Assembly (NCBI RefSeq): GCF_002278075.1
Contig: NZ_CP022994.1
Span: forward strand, 1 to 64,000
Direction of reading: 5' to 3'
Length of the DNA stretch: 64,000 nucleotides
Source of the DNA: Paraburkholderia aromaticivorans
GTDB taxonomy: Bacteria; Pseudomonadota; Gammaproteobacteria; Burkholderiales; Burkholderiaceae
In this document: positions 30,271 to 39,504 of the stretch, piece after piece
Layout of the letters: each line of letters starts with the position of its first letter
How positions within the stretch are numbered: position 1 is the stretch's first letter
The notes under the pieces: generated by a model
What the model was told of the DNA's origin: nothing
What the model saw: the letters and a program-made list of their open reading frames with translations, nothing else
The model's database searches: none
Program-made: the position numbers and the translations under genes

Positions 30271-31962
30271 TCAGTCGGTAAATGCCTGCCCGAACTGCCG
30301 TGCCCGCTTTACATCGTCGGTATGCAAGTAAATCGACGTGGTCGAAATCGACGCGTGACGCAGGTTATCTCGTACGGCGCTCAGCTCAACCCCTCTGGCG
30401 ATCGCGTGGGTCGCATGGGTGTGCCGCATCCAGTGCGGAGAGGCCCGATGCAGCTTTTCAGCCAGCACCGGATGGTCGTTCTTGATAATCTGCGCGACGA
30501 GCCGAAAAAACCGGCGCATGACTTCCCACAGCCGCAAGGGCTTGATGCCGGCATCGGCGTCGTCAAGGCTGCCAATCAGGGACGTGGTCGGATTCCAGTG
30601 AGCACGGCTGACAGGAAGCCCCCGCTCCTGCAGATATCGGTCCAGCGCTGTGCGCGCTAGGGGTGTCAGGGTAACGCGGGCTGGCTTGCCGCCCTTGCCG
30701 ACCACGTGCAGCCAGTGATCACCGGCTGCGTCGACTTCGATGCTGCGCAGTGTGGCGTCAGCCAGTTCGCTGATCCGCAGTCCCGTTGCGTAGCCGAAAT
30801 CCAGCATGAACCGCAACCGTTGCGCAGCGGGCGCCTGCCAGCCGTACGACCACTCGAGCCCGTTGGCGATGGTGCGCGTCAGCATCCATTCTCCTTCGGT
30901 GAAAGCGTGCGAGGTTTCAAGAGCCATGGCGCGCTTGCTGCCGCGTACCTTGATGCCGGAGAATGGGTTGGCCACGACGTAGCGCTGCTCGACCAGCCAG
31001 CGGAACATGGCGCTGAGCACGGCAAGCGCATGCGCAATCGAACGGGCCGAGAGGTTGTCGACAAACGGGCGCCAGTCCGTTGATGTGCGCGGCCGCGGTG
31101 GCCCGACCCAGCGTTCTCGCGGTGTAGGTCTGCGCAGAAACGCCCTGTAGTCGGTGGCATCCCGGGTGGTCAGCGAAGACAGCGCCTTGCCGCGAGCAAC
31201 GATGCCCCAGAGAATCAGCCGTTCGGCTTCCTTGCGGTAGGCCCGCTGCGTGGCCGGGGATTCGTGCAACGCGAGCCATGCCTGGATAGCGTCGTAATCG
31301 TTGTCGACGCCGAGGATGCAGGCCGACACCGGTGCGCGGAAGGCGCCGGCGGATCCGTCGATCTCGTGCGGTAGCCGTAGTTGCTCCCAAGGCGTCACGA
31401 CTGACTGCCGATCCGCGATGATCAGTGCGCGGGCCCGCTCCGTGAGCGCCGGGTACGCGGCAAAGAAGGCCTCGATCCTTCTTGCACTGGCCGGCCCGAG
31501 ACCCGGAATGACGGTCCACCACTGCCGGCGACGCGGAATCCGTACCGTGAGATCGGCCAGGGTCCGGATGCCGGCCGCGTGCAGGGTGCGGGCAGCGCGA
31601 TTCGGCAGCCAGTGCGCAATGTCGTCGCCGATCTGCGGAGCTGGCGCAGGCATGATGCGCAGTAGCTCGACAGCCTGCGTGGTGGCGCGCGCATGATGCA
31701 TACGCTTTTGGGCCGGGCATTCGAACAGCGTGGCCAGATCTGCCCGCTGTCGGTTACGGGCATAAAGTGCCAGTTGCCGGCGGATCTGGCCGATGACGCC
31801 GCGGGCTGACTGGCTGTGGCTGAGCCGATCTTGCATGTACCGGTGTGCCGCCTCACGCGAGGATGCGCCCTCGTACCAGGCACGCAGCGCTGCCAGTGCA
31901 TCAGCATCAGGAAAGTCGGTCGGGATGTCGGCGGCGGACGGGCTCGTGGGGCGCGTTTTCAT
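30271..31962 (-). CDS. Tyrosine recombinase of the transposon (TnpI-like)
   Basis: 563 residues. The N-terminal third includes a helix-hairpin-helix-like part (WWTVIPGLGPASARRIEAFF) and resembles the 'phage integrase protein' N-terminal module of long transposon recombinases. The C-terminal catalytic domain has TGLRISEL (Arg), SPHWMRHTHATH (HxxR) and SISTTSIYLHT (Tyr). It would resolve cointegrates formed by TnpA, acting at the palindrome in the 143-bp intergenic region, in place of a serine resolvase. Divergent from tnpA. Confidence 0.9.
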   Translation of the reverse strand: MKTRPTSPSAADIPTDFPDADALAALRAWYEGASSREAAHRYMQDRLSHSQSARGVIGQIRRQLALYARNRQRADLATLFECPAQKRMHHARATTQAVELLRIMPAPAPQIGDDIAHWLPNRAARTLHAAGIRTLADLTVRIPRRRQWWTVIPGLGPASARRIEAFFAAYPALTERARALIIADRQSVVTPWEQLRLPHEIDGSAGAFRAPVSACILGVDNDYDAIQAWLALHESPATQRAYRKEAERLILWGIVARGKALSSLTTRDATDYRAFLRRPTPRERWVGPPRPRTSTDWRPFVDNLSARSIAHALAVLSAMFRWLVEQRYVVANPFSGIKVRGSKRAMALETSHAFTEGEWMLTRTIANGLEWSYGWQAPAAQRLRFMLDFGYATGLRISELADATLRSIEVDAAGDHWLHVVGKGGKPARVTLTPLARTALDRYLQERGLPVSRAHWNPTTSLIGSLDDADAGIKPLRLWEVMRRFFRLVAQIIKNDHPVLAEKLHRASPHWMRHTHATHAIARGVELSAVRDNLRHASISTTSIYLHTDDVKRARQFGQAFTD

Positions 31963-31991
31963 GTCATCGAGTTTAATATGGAAACAATGCC

Positions 31992-32017
31992 ACAGAGATA
32001 ATAAAGCTTATCTCTGT
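31992..32017. promoter_or_regulatory. Resolution-site core palindrome
   Basis: ACAGAGATAA-TAAAGC-TTATCTCTGT: perfect 10-bp arms with a 6-bp spacer, located between the divergent recombinase and tnpA genes. This is the layout of the core crossover site of tyrosine-recombinase Tn3 elements (IRS of TnpI). Further accessory repeats could not be picked out with confidence. Confidence 0.75.
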
Positions 32018-32105
32018 AGAATGCGGGAGTTCAATATTTCTGTCGTACCCCATGTCGTGATATCACAAAATTGAAGGATCTGACGTTGCGTGGAGAGGAT
32101 GGTCG

Positions 32106-35100
32106 ATGATCAACAAGAATAAGCTGCTCAGCGTCTTTTCCGACGCCGAACAGGAAGCCCTGTATGGCCTGCCTGATTTCGACGATGCGCAGCGGCTGGA
32201 ATACCTGGCATTGACCGAATCCGAACTGGCGCTCGCCAGTAGCCGGCCCTCCATACCCGCGCAGGTCTATTGCATCTTGCAGATTGGCTACTTCAAGTCC
32301 AAGCACGCCTTCTTCCGCTTCGATTGGGACGAGGTTGAGGACGATTACGATTTCGTGTTGAGCCGCTATTTCCACGGCGAGCCGTTCGAACGCAAGCCGA
32401 TCACCCGGCACGAGTACTACGCCCAGCGCGAACAGATCGCTGAACTGTACGGCTATCGACCGTGGGTGGCCGCCTTCCTGCCGCAACTCATGCAGCAGGC
32501 CGCGCAGATCGTACGTCGCGACGTGACACCGGGATTCGTCGCCGCCGAGCTCATCGTGTGGCTCAATGAGCACAAGATGATCCGGCCCGGCTACACGACC
32601 TTGCAAGAGCTAGTCAGCGAAGCCCTGTCCGTCGAACGTCGGCGGCTGGGCGACCTGCTCACCGGCGTATTGGACGAATTGACCCAAACCGCGCTAGACC
32701 AACTTCTGGTGCGCGATGATACTCTGTCGAAACTGGCGGCGCTGAAACAGGATGCCAAGAATTTCGGCTGGCGTCAGATGGTCCGCGAACGCGAAAAGCG
32801 CGGCACGCTGCAGCCGTTGCACGAAATCGCCAGGACGCTGCTGCCCCGGCTGGATATCTCGCAGCAGAACGTGCTGTACTACGCAAGCCTGGCGAACTTC
32901 TATACCGTCCACGACCTGCGCAACCTGAAGGCGGATCAGGCGCAGCTCTACCTGCTGTGTTACGCCTGGGTGCGCTTCCGACAGCTCACCGACAACCTGG
33001 TCGATGCGATGGCCTTCCACATGAAGCAGCTCGAGGAAGAAAGCAGCGCGGGCGCGAAACAGTCACTCATCGCCGAGCAAGTAAAACGCCATCGGGAAAC
33101 GCCGCAGATCGGCCGCCTGTTGTCGCTCTATGTGGACGACAGCGTAGCCGATCCGACGCCGTTCGGCGAGGTGCGTCAGCGCGCCTATAAAATCATGGCC
33201 AAAGATGTGCTACAAAACACGGCGCAACGCATGACGGTCAAGCCGCTGAGTCAACTGGCACTACACTGGTTGGCGGTGGACGGCCTAGCCAAACGTATTC
33301 GCCGTCACCTGCGCCCCTTGTACGTCGAGCTCGACTTCGTCGGCACCTCCCCAGACAACCCGTGGCTCGCGGCGCTGGCTTGGGTCAAGGGGGCCTTCGC
33401 CAAACAGCAGCGCCTGTCACAACGACCGCTCGCCGAATGTCCCGCGGCCACGCTGCCGAAGCGCCTGCGACCGTACCTGCTGATCTTCGGCGCTGATGGT
33501 CAGCCGACCGGTTTGCACGCCGATCGCTACGAATTCTGGTTGTACCGCCAGATCCGGAAGCGCTTCCAGTCGGGAGAGATCTATCTCGACGACAGTCTGC
33601 AACATCGTCACTTCTCCGACGAGCTTGTTTCGATGAACGAGAAGGCCGACGCGCTGGCGCAGATGGAGATCCCGTTCCTGCAGCAGCCAATCGATGCCCA
33701 ACTCGATGCGTTAGCGGCCGAGTTGCATGCACAATGGCTGGCCTTCAACCGAGAGCTGAAACAGGGCAAGCTTACGCACCTGGAATACGACAAGGATACG
33801 CAGAAGCTGATTTGGCGCAAACCGAAAACCGAGAACCAGAAGGTGCGTGAGCAGGCATTCTACGAGCAACTGCCATTCTGCGATGTTGCCGACGTGTTCC
33901 GCTTCGTCAACGGCCAGTGCCAGTTCCTGTCGGCGCTGACGCCATTGCAGCCGCGCTACGCGAAGAAGGTAGCGGACGCCGATAGCCTGATGGCGGTTAT
34001 CATCGCTCAGGCAATGAACCATGGCAACCATGTCATGGCGCGCACCAGCGACATTCCGTACCACGTTCTGGATAGCACCTACCAGCAGTATCTGCGTCAG
34101 GCGACGCTGCATGCGGCCAACGACTGCATCAGCAACGCCATCGCCGCGCTGCCGATCTTCCCGTACTACTCGTTCGATCTCGATGCGCTGTACAGCGCCG
34201 TCGATGGGCAGAAATTCGGCGTCGAGCGACCGACCGTGAAGGCGCGTTACTCGCGCAAATACTTCGGACGAGGCAAAGGCGTCGTCGCCTACACGCTGCT
34301 GTGCAATCATGTCCCGTTGAACGGCTACCTAATCGGCGCGCACGAGTACGAGGCGCATCACGTGTTCGACATCTGGTATCGCAACACGTCGGATATAGTG
34401 CCGACTGCGATCACCGGCGACATGCACAGCATCAACAAAGCCAACTTCGCTATCCTGTATTGGTTCGGGTTGCGCTTCGAGCCTCGCTTCACAAACCTCG
34501 ATGACCAGTTGCAGGAATTGTATTGTATCGACGACCCGGCGCTGTACGAGAAATGCCTGATTCAGCCGATCGGACAAATCGATCGGCAGCTCATCACCAG
34601 TGAGAAGACAAATATCGATCAGATCGTCGCCACGCTGGGCCTCAAAGAGATCACGCAGGGCTCGCTGATCCGCAAACTATGTACGTACTCGCAGGAAAAC
34701 CCGACACGTCGCGCGATTTTTGAGTTCGATAAGCTCATTCGTACCATCTACACGTTGCGTTACCTGCGCGACCCGCAGCTCGAGCGAAACGTGCATCGCT
34801 CCCAAAACCGCCTCGAGTCTTACCATCAGCTTCGTTCGACCATCGCCCAGGTCGGCGGCAAGAAGGAATTGACCGGCCGCACCGACATCGAAATCGAGAT
34901 CAGCAACCAGTGCGCCCGGCTGATCGCCAACGTCATCATTTTTTACAACTCGGCGATTCTGTCGCATCTACTGACGAAATGGGAGGCCAGTGGCAACGCC
35001 AAGGCGCTGGCGCGGCTTACGCAGATATCACCGGCAGCCTGGCGGCATATCCTTTTGAACGGGCACTACACTTTTCAAAGCGACAACAAAATCGACCTGG

Positions 35101-35132
35101 ACGCGCTCATTGCAGGGCTCGAATTGGAGTGA
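32106..35132 (+). CDS. tnpA: Tn3-family transposase
   Basis: 1008 residues, the usual Tn3 TnpA size. Starts MINKNKLLSVFSDAEQEALY; N-terminal DNA-binding region, DUF4158-type module, and the C-terminal DDE catalytic region (TAITGDMHSINKANFAILYW; RSQNRLESYHQLRSTIAQVG with the catalytic Glu). It carries out replicative transposition on the 50-bp inverted repeats. Intact frame with no visible lesion. Confidence 0.95.
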   Translation: MINKNKLLSVFSDAEQEALYGLPDFDDAQRLEYLALTESELALASSRPSIPAQVYCILQIGYFKSKHAFFRFDWDEVEDDYDFVLSRYFHGEPFERKPITRHEYYAQREQIAELYGYRPWVAAFLPQLMQQAAQIVRRDVTPGFVAAELIVWLNEHKMIRPGYTTLQELVSEALSVERRRLGDLLTGVLDELTQTALDQLLVRDDTLSKLAALKQDAKNFGWRQMVREREKRGTLQPLHEIARTLLPRLDISQQNVLYYASLANFYTVHDLRNLKADQAQLYLLCYAWVRFRQLTDNLVDAMAFHMKQLEEESSAGAKQSLIAEQVKRHRETPQIGRLLSLYVDDSVADPTPFGEVRQRAYKIMAKDVLQNTAQRMTVKPLSQLALHWLAVDGLAKRIRRHLRPLYVELDFVGTSPDNPWLAALAWVKGAFAKQQRLSQRPLAECPAATLPKRLRPYLLIFGADGQPTGLHADRYEFWLYRQIRKRFQSGEIYLDDSLQHRHFSDELVSMNEKADALAQMEIPFLQQPIDAQLDALAAELHAQWLAFNRELKQGKLTHLEYDKDTQKLIWRKPKTENQKVREQAFYEQLPFCDVADVFRFVNGQCQFLSALTPLQPRYAKKVADADSLMAVIIAQAMNHGNHVMARTSDIPYHVLDSTYQQYLRQATLHAANDCISNAIAALPIFPYYSFDLDALYSAVDGQKFGVERPTVKARYSRKYFGRGKGVVAYTLLCNHVPLNGYLIGAHEYEAHHVFDIWYRNTSDIVPTAITGDMHSINKANFAILYWFGLRFEPRFTNLDDQLQELYCIDDPALYEKCLIQPIGQIDRQLITSEKTNIDQIVATLGLKEITQGSLIRKLCTYSQENPTRRAIFEFDKLIRTIYTLRYLRDPQLERNVHRSQNRLESYHQLRSTIAQVGGKKELTGRTDIEIEISNQCARLIANVIIFYNSAILSHLLTKWEASGNAKALARLTQISPAAWRHILLNGHYTFQSDNKIDLDALIAGLELE

Positions 35133-35188
35133 TCGAATTTTCGGCGGTTCTGGCTTGGAATCCCTTATTCCTGTTACGGTGGAATACG

Positions 35189-35491
35189 ATGCCACAACCA
35201 GGTAATCCTTTACCCCCAGCCGTGGTCAACACCTGGCGACTGAGCGTCGGCACGTCGCTGTTCGTGATCGATATCCTGGCCGACGGCAGCTGGCGACCGG
35301 CGTATATTGCGCCAAAGCGGCTGGGTGGCTGGACGATGGATGTGTTGCCGAACATGCCGCCGACGTTAGTCGATATCGCTCCCTCGGTACGCACCTGGGC
35401 GCGACAGTACGGCGCGAATGTAACGAACCGGCGCACGCCGGCGCGCCGGTTTCCCGCGCAAACCGCTTCTTCGAACAGGACGCCAGAATGA
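35189..35491 (+). CDS. Transposon passenger, 100 aa
   Basis: Starts MPQPGNPLPPAVVNTWRLSV, 56 bp after tnpA. Soluble; contains a short beta region (GTSLFVIDILADGSWRPAYI) and a basic C-terminus. It overlaps the next small gene by 4 bp. I do not recognise it; its position inside the transposon next to a small helical protein resembles a two-gene accessory module. Confidence 0.6.
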   Translation: MPQPGNPLPPAVVNTWRLSVGTSLFVIDILADGSWRPAYIAPKRLGGWTMDVLPNMPPTLVDIAPSVRTWARQYGANVTNRRTPARRFPAQTASSNRTPE

Positions 35492-35751
35492 ACATGCTGA
35501 AACGTCGTCTCGATGCGACAGACGAAAAGCTGCAGGAGCTGAAAACAGCCCGCAAAGCGGCAGCTAAGGCGCAGCGCCAGCAGGTCAAGCAAACGCGCGC
35601 GGATCGCGAGCGAAAGATCATGCTGGCCGGCGAGGCGTTGCTGCGGCGTGTCGATCGCGGCGAGTGGGATGAAGCCGATTTCCGCGCGATGATGGACGAT
35701 TATCTGTCGCGGCCCGCCGATCGCGCGCTGTTCGAGCTCGACGATGTATAG
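35488..35751 (+). CDS. Transposon passenger, 87-aa helical protein
   Basis: MNMLKRRLDATDEKLQELKT and onward: a strongly basic N-terminal coiled coil (about residues 5-50) and an acidic C-terminal part (DRGEWDEADFRAMMDDYLSR). Such proteins are found beside Tn3-type transposases, in some cases called mobilisation or accessory proteins. Coupled to the 100-aa gene by an ATGA overlap. Confidence 0.65.
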   Translation: MNMLKRRLDATDEKLQELKTARKAAAKAQRQQVKQTRADRERKIMLAGEALLRRVDRGEWDEADFRAMMDDYLSRPADRALFELDDV

Positions 35752-35827
35752 CCTTTGATGTTCGACGTCGACGCACCGCACAGCCAGGTCGGCAAATGTT
35801 GATTTGATTCACGATGAAGGATGCCCG

Positions 35828-36400
35828 ATGCTGCCAACGCTCCGCATGAACCGGAATTTTGTCGAGGCCTTGCTGGCCGAGCGCGCGCCCTGCTTTGCGA
35901 TGGGACTCGTGGCCGAGGGCCAGACGCACTATGCTTGCCTGGCACTGCGGCCGGTGGATGACATTCCGAACGACGTAACACGCAGCGGTTTCAACTTTGG
36001 CCACTCGATACGCGGCACCGACGACTTCGAGGTCGTACACTTCGGCTTAGAGTTTTACGGCTACCGCATCTTCAATGCGCTGATCAATCCGAGCAACTTC
36101 ATCGCCAGGACAATCCTGTCGCACATGGTCGACACGAAGGCGTTTTTCTTCTTCGCGGTCAACCCGTCAGGCGGTGTGACGGTGTTCAAGTCCGGCATCG
36201 GTGAATGCAGCCTGGACAGCATCGAGTCTAATCTCGAGCGGATACTGCGCTCGAGCACGTCCGATGCTCAGTACGACGCGGCGCTGACAACGTTCAGCGA
36301 CCATCCAGATCCGGTCGGGCCGATGCTGCACTGGGTTTGCCGGGACTGCGAAGATTGTCTCGACCTGTCCCACAATGTAATCGAACTGGGCCCCGCGTAA
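35828..36400 (+). CDS. Transposon passenger, 190 aa
   Basis: ATG 35828 (AAGGATG SD). A soluble alpha/beta protein (MLPTLRMNRNFVEALLAERA; AFFFFAVNPSGGVTVFKSGI) ending with a CRDCEDC cysteine cluster. No family recognised. It is the last gene before the right inverted repeat; 87 bp separate its stop from the repeat. Confidence 0.68.
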   Translation: MLPTLRMNRNFVEALLAERAPCFAMGLVAEGQTHYACLALRPVDDIPNDVTRSGFNFGHSIRGTDDFEVVHFGLEFYGYRIFNALINPSNFIARTILSHMVDTKAFFFFAVNPSGGVTVFKSGIGECSLDSIESNLERILRSSTSDAQYDAALTTFSDHPDPVGPMLHWVCRDCEDCLDLSHNVIELGPA

Positions 36401-36487
36401 CGGTCCTGATGGTCCGTGTGACCGAGACCGTCATGTCACTCACCGGACGTCGCTCCAACATTCTTCGGCTGGAATAAGCCGATTAAT

Positions 36488-36537
36488 GTTCACAATGTGG
36501 AACGACGGAATTTTCTGGGGTTCCGGCGTAGATCCCC
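36488..36537 (-). repeat. Right inverted repeat of the Tn3-family transposon
   Basis: Reverse complement starts GGGGATCTACGCCGGAACCC and ends CCACATTGTGAAC; two differences from the left repeat over 50 bp. Confidence 0.88.
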
Positions 36538-36589
36538 AAGTACCACCAAATATTTCGGCTGCAGACAGACCGCCCAGGACGTCAAGAAC

Positions 36590-36622
36590 AAAAAAACCCC
36601 GTAGAATCAATCTTCTACGGGG
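36590..36622 (-). terminator. Rho-independent terminator of the amide operon
   Basis: Minus strand CCCCGTAGAA-GATTGA-TTCTACGGGG followed by TTTTTTTG. A perfect 10-bp stem; ends the leftward operon whose last gene is amiF. It lies 52 bp from the transposon edge. The rest of 36538-36731 holds no gene. Confidence 0.85.
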
Positions 36623-36731
36623 CTTCTTTGGACTTCCTTGGACCACTTCGGACGCTAAACTGGTGCGGCGGGGGCACGCTCGGTGCGAACCCGAAAGGCG
36701 ACGGTTCAGTATCGGCAAGTGTCGGTGCCCC

Positions 36732-37730
36732 TCAGCGCTTGTAGTGGCGCTCAGGCGGTGGAAATCCGCATGAGGTACCGTCCGTCACGCGTACGTCGGC
36801 TTCCCACGGCAACCGGTATGCCCTGCGCACCATGTCCTGCATGAAGGTGTAAGGACAGTCGCTTGCGCCGCCCTTCACCGCGACGTAACCGCGATGCCCG
36901 AGCTGATAGATGTTGTTCTCCACACCCCAGTGAATGCGTGCCTCACGGACGAGATCGGGCCTCATCTCGCAGGCGATGATCTCGTCCGGACGATGGCTGC
37001 CTTCGACGAGGACTGTGCCGTCGAAGTCGCAGAACATGCCTTCACCCATCGAGTCGAACGTGCCGTCAGTGCCGCATAGACAAACGCTCGCCGTCTGCGC
37101 AAGGTTTTGGAACGCGTTGGACTGGTTCGTCACACGCCACGCGTGACGAATCGGGGCCGTGTAGCCGGCGGTTCGGATGATGATCTCGGCGCCCTTGTAC
37201 GCGGCCTCGCGTGCCATCTCCGGAAACATGCCGTCATGACAGATGACGAGTGAGAGGATCGCGCCCTTAGGGCCGGTGCAGACCGGCACGCCGAGATCGC
37301 CCGGCTCCCACGGCTCGACCGGCACCCATGGATGCAACTTCCGATAGAAGAGCTGCACCTCACCGCGATCGTCGATGATCAGGCCGCTGTTGTACGGGTT
37401 GCCTTCAGGATTGTGCTCCATGATCGAGAAGCAGCCCCAGATCCGGTGTTCGACGCAGGCGGCCTTGAACGCGGCCACTTCCGGGCCGTCGAGGCGACAC
37501 ATGATCGCGTCATCGGTGCTCATCGACAGGCCGTGCAGCGCATATTCGGGGAACACGACAAGATCCATCGCTGGGTTGTTGCGCCGCGCCTTGCCGACCA
37601 GCTCGGCGATGCGCTGCGCTTGCGCGGCCAGTTGCGCCGGCGTCGACACATCAGGGTTCTGCAACTGTACGAGGCCCACTACAATGCCGTTCGGCGACTT
37701 GTTCAGTCCGCCCAGTCCGCTTGAACTCAC
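36732..37730 (-). CDS. amiF: Formamidase AmiF (nitrilase superfamily)
   Basis: 332 residues, close in length to the Helicobacter AmiF family (about 334). Converts formamide to formate and ammonia. The nitrilase triad is present: Glu62 (VVFPEYA), Lys131 (YRKLHPW), Cys164 (LVICHDG). Other AmiF-type blocks include FSIMEHNPEGNPYN and GVENNIYQLGHRGYVA. The GTG start at 37730 is supported by AGGAG 9 bp upstream. Last gene of the leftward operon. It could have some activity on other short amides. Confidence 0.92.
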   Translation of the reverse strand: MSSSGLGGLNKSPNGIVVGLVQLQNPDVSTPAQLAAQAQRIAELVGKARRNNPAMDLVVFPEYALHGLSMSTDDAIMCRLDGPEVAAFKAACVEHRIWGCFSIMEHNPEGNPYNSGLIIDDRGEVQLFYRKLHPWVPVEPWEPGDLGVPVCTGPKGAILSLVICHDGMFPEMAREAAYKGAEIIIRTAGYTAPIRHAWRVTNQSNAFQNLAQTASVCLCGTDGTFDSMGEGMFCDFDGTVLVEGSHRPDEIIACEMRPDLVREARIHWGVENNIYQLGHRGYVAVKGGASDCPYTFMQDMVRRAYRLPWEADVRVTDGTSCGFPPPERHYKR

Positions 37731-37862
37731 TCGTCACACTCCTGTATGCAAGGTTGCGGGCGCGATGGCCCGGGTTCGGTTTCGTCGCTGTCGCTCGGCC
37801 AAATGACGGCCGGCACGCCCGCTCCGCGGTCAGTGCGTGAACGCGAAGCCGGGCAGCGGACA

Positions 37863-37976
37863 TCAGAGTTCAATCTTGGATACAAGTTCATATTCAGGCA
37901 GCTTCCATGCCAACGGGTCTTGAAAACGCTGTTCGAACTCTTCGTCAAGCAAATGTTGCTCGGTCGATTTATTCAT
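37863..37976 (-). CDS. Possible 37-aa small protein
   Basis: MNKSTEQHLLDEEFEQRFQD then PLAWKLPEYELVSKIEL, stop. A GGGAGTGGGAACG Shine-Dalgarno-like sequence precedes ATG 37976, and the frame sits neatly between the amidase and amiF in the same direction. It might be a real small protein or a remnant of a longer gene. The 130 bp between it and amiF hold nothing else. Confidence 0.45.
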   Translation of the reverse strand: MNKSTEQHLLDEEFEQRFQDPLAWKLPEYELVSKIEL

Positions 37977-37995
37977 CACGTTCCCACTCCCTGAA

Positions 37996-39456
37996 TTACT
38001 GCGAGAGACCGGCCTGCGCAAGCAGTTGCGGCCAGCGATTTCGCCAGGGACGGGCCTGCTCAAAGGCCGCCGAGGCACGAAGCACCAATCGATCGTCCAA
38101 ATGACGTCCGACAATCTGCAAGCCAACGGGCAATCCGTCATCGGTGAAACCTGCCGGCACCGATGCGGCAGGTTGCCCGGTGAGGTTGATCGGATAGGTG
38201 AACGAGAGCCACTGCGTCGGCGCGACCATGCGGCCCTCAGTCTTCTCCGGCCCCTGGCAATGAACGGGAAACGGGGGAACGGTCAGCGTGGGGGTGAGCA
38301 ACAAATCATAGTGATTCATGAAGCGCCACATCTTGTTGACCACGGCCTTGCGGGTCAACATCGCGTTGGTGAAGTCTTCTGCCGTCCAAGGATGGTTGAG
38401 AAAGGCCACGAGGTGCGGCGACATCTTCTGACCTAACTCTGCTGCCATCGCGCGCATGCCCCTGAGGTCCGTGTCCATCGCAACGATGGCCCAAAACGCA
38501 TCAAACGGATCGCTCCATCCGGGATGCGCAATTTCGACGGTACAGCCGAGATCGCGCTCGAAGACGCGCACAGCCTCGTCGACGATGCGACGCACGCGCG
38601 CATCGACGGCGGCGTAGCCCCAGTCCGGACTATAAGCGACCCGCAACCCTTTGAGGTCGCCGTCAAGCGACTTCATCCAGTCGAAGTCGGCGCGCGGCAG
38701 TGAGTGACGATCGCGTGGATCCGGGCCTGCAATCACGGATAGCATCAGCGCGCTGTCAGCTACCGTGCGACTCATCGGGCCGATGTGCTCGAGACTCTCC
38801 CAGCTTGAAACTCCGGGATAGCGCTCGTCGCGGCAGCCGGGATACAGCGGAACGCGCCCCATGGAGGCCTTGATGCCATAGATGCCGGAATGTGCCGCGG
38901 GGATTCGGATCGACCCGCCACCATCGCTTCCAATCGCAAACGGAACTTCGCCACTGGCCACCGCTGCGCCGGAGCCGGCGCTAGAACCGCCCGGGGTGAG
39001 GTCCAGATTCCAGGGATTGCGCGTGGTTTCGAAAATCGGATTATGACCGACACCGCTGTACCCAAATTCTGGAACGTTGGTTTTACCGACGATGATGGCG
39101 TCGGCCTTCTTCAGGCGCTCGACGACAACGTCATCTTCGTCTGGAACGAATTCCTGATACGCGGCCGATCCGGACGCCGTCCTGATACCGGCCGTGCACA
39201 CAAGATCCTTGATGCCCACCGGTACGCCGGCCAGCGCGCCGATTTTCTCACCACGCAGGATGCGTGCTTCGACCTCGCGCGCATTCTTGCGCGCGGCTTC
39301 GGCCGTCACTGTGCAAAACGCGTGAATCGAAGGCTCGAGTATCTCCATTCGTTCCAGATGCGCATCGACGACTTCTACCGGTGAAAGTTGCTTCGTGCGG
39401 ATCGCCTCGACAAGCTCGGTCGCAGCCATCCCGCAGATCTGTTGCTTGACGGTCAT
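37996..39456 (-). CDS. Amidase signature enzyme
   Basis: 486 residues of the GatA/amidase family with the Ser-cisSer-Lys triad: Lys83 (GIKD), Ser158 (TPGGSSAGSG) and Ser182 (GSDGGGSIR), at the same spacing as in GatA. No GatB/C partners are nearby, so it is a catabolic amidase hydrolysing amides to acid and ammonia. It lies between the porin and the small ORF/amiF in an operon of nitrogen-release genes. Substrate cannot be read from sequence. Confidence 0.9.
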   Translation of the reverse strand: MTVKQQICGMAATELVEAIRTKQLSPVEVVDAHLERMEILEPSIHAFCTVTAEAARKNAREVEARILRGEKIGALAGVPVGIKDLVCTAGIRTASGSAAYQEFVPDEDDVVVERLKKADAIIVGKTNVPEFGYSGVGHNPIFETTRNPWNLDLTPGGSSAGSGAAVASGEVPFAIGSDGGGSIRIPAAHSGIYGIKASMGRVPLYPGCRDERYPGVSSWESLEHIGPMSRTVADSALMLSVIAGPDPRDRHSLPRADFDWMKSLDGDLKGLRVAYSPDWGYAAVDARVRRIVDEAVRVFERDLGCTVEIAHPGWSDPFDAFWAIVAMDTDLRGMRAMAAELGQKMSPHLVAFLNHPWTAEDFTNAMLTRKAVVNKMWRFMNHYDLLLTPTLTVPPFPVHCQGPEKTEGRMVAPTQWLSFTYPINLTGQPAASVPAGFTDDGLPVGLQIVGRHLDDRLVLRASAAFEQARPWRNRWPQLLAQAGLSQ

Positions 39457-39504
39457 ATGTGCATCTCCTCGACTGTTAGGGAACAGGGCGCAACATCGCG
39501 TTCT

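Larger units (their letters stand above)
30183..36537. mobile_element. Complete Tn3-family transposon with tyrosine recombinase
   Basis: 6355 bp bounded by 50-bp inverted repeats (30183-30232 and 36488-36537, two mismatches), beginning GGGGTTCTACGCCGGAACCC at the left and GGGGATCTACGCCGGAACCC at the right. Contents: recombinase (leftward), palindromic resolution-like site, tnpA (rightward), three passengers. The 5-bp flanks (AGGTT left, AAGTA right) do not match, so either the target duplication was lost or the two ends now lie on rearranged DNA. Confidence 0.88.

Noticed and set aside
30178..36542. 5-bp target-site duplication for the complete Tn3-type transposon
   Set aside because: The adjacent pentamers (AGGTT and AAGTA) do not match, so no duplication can be claimed.
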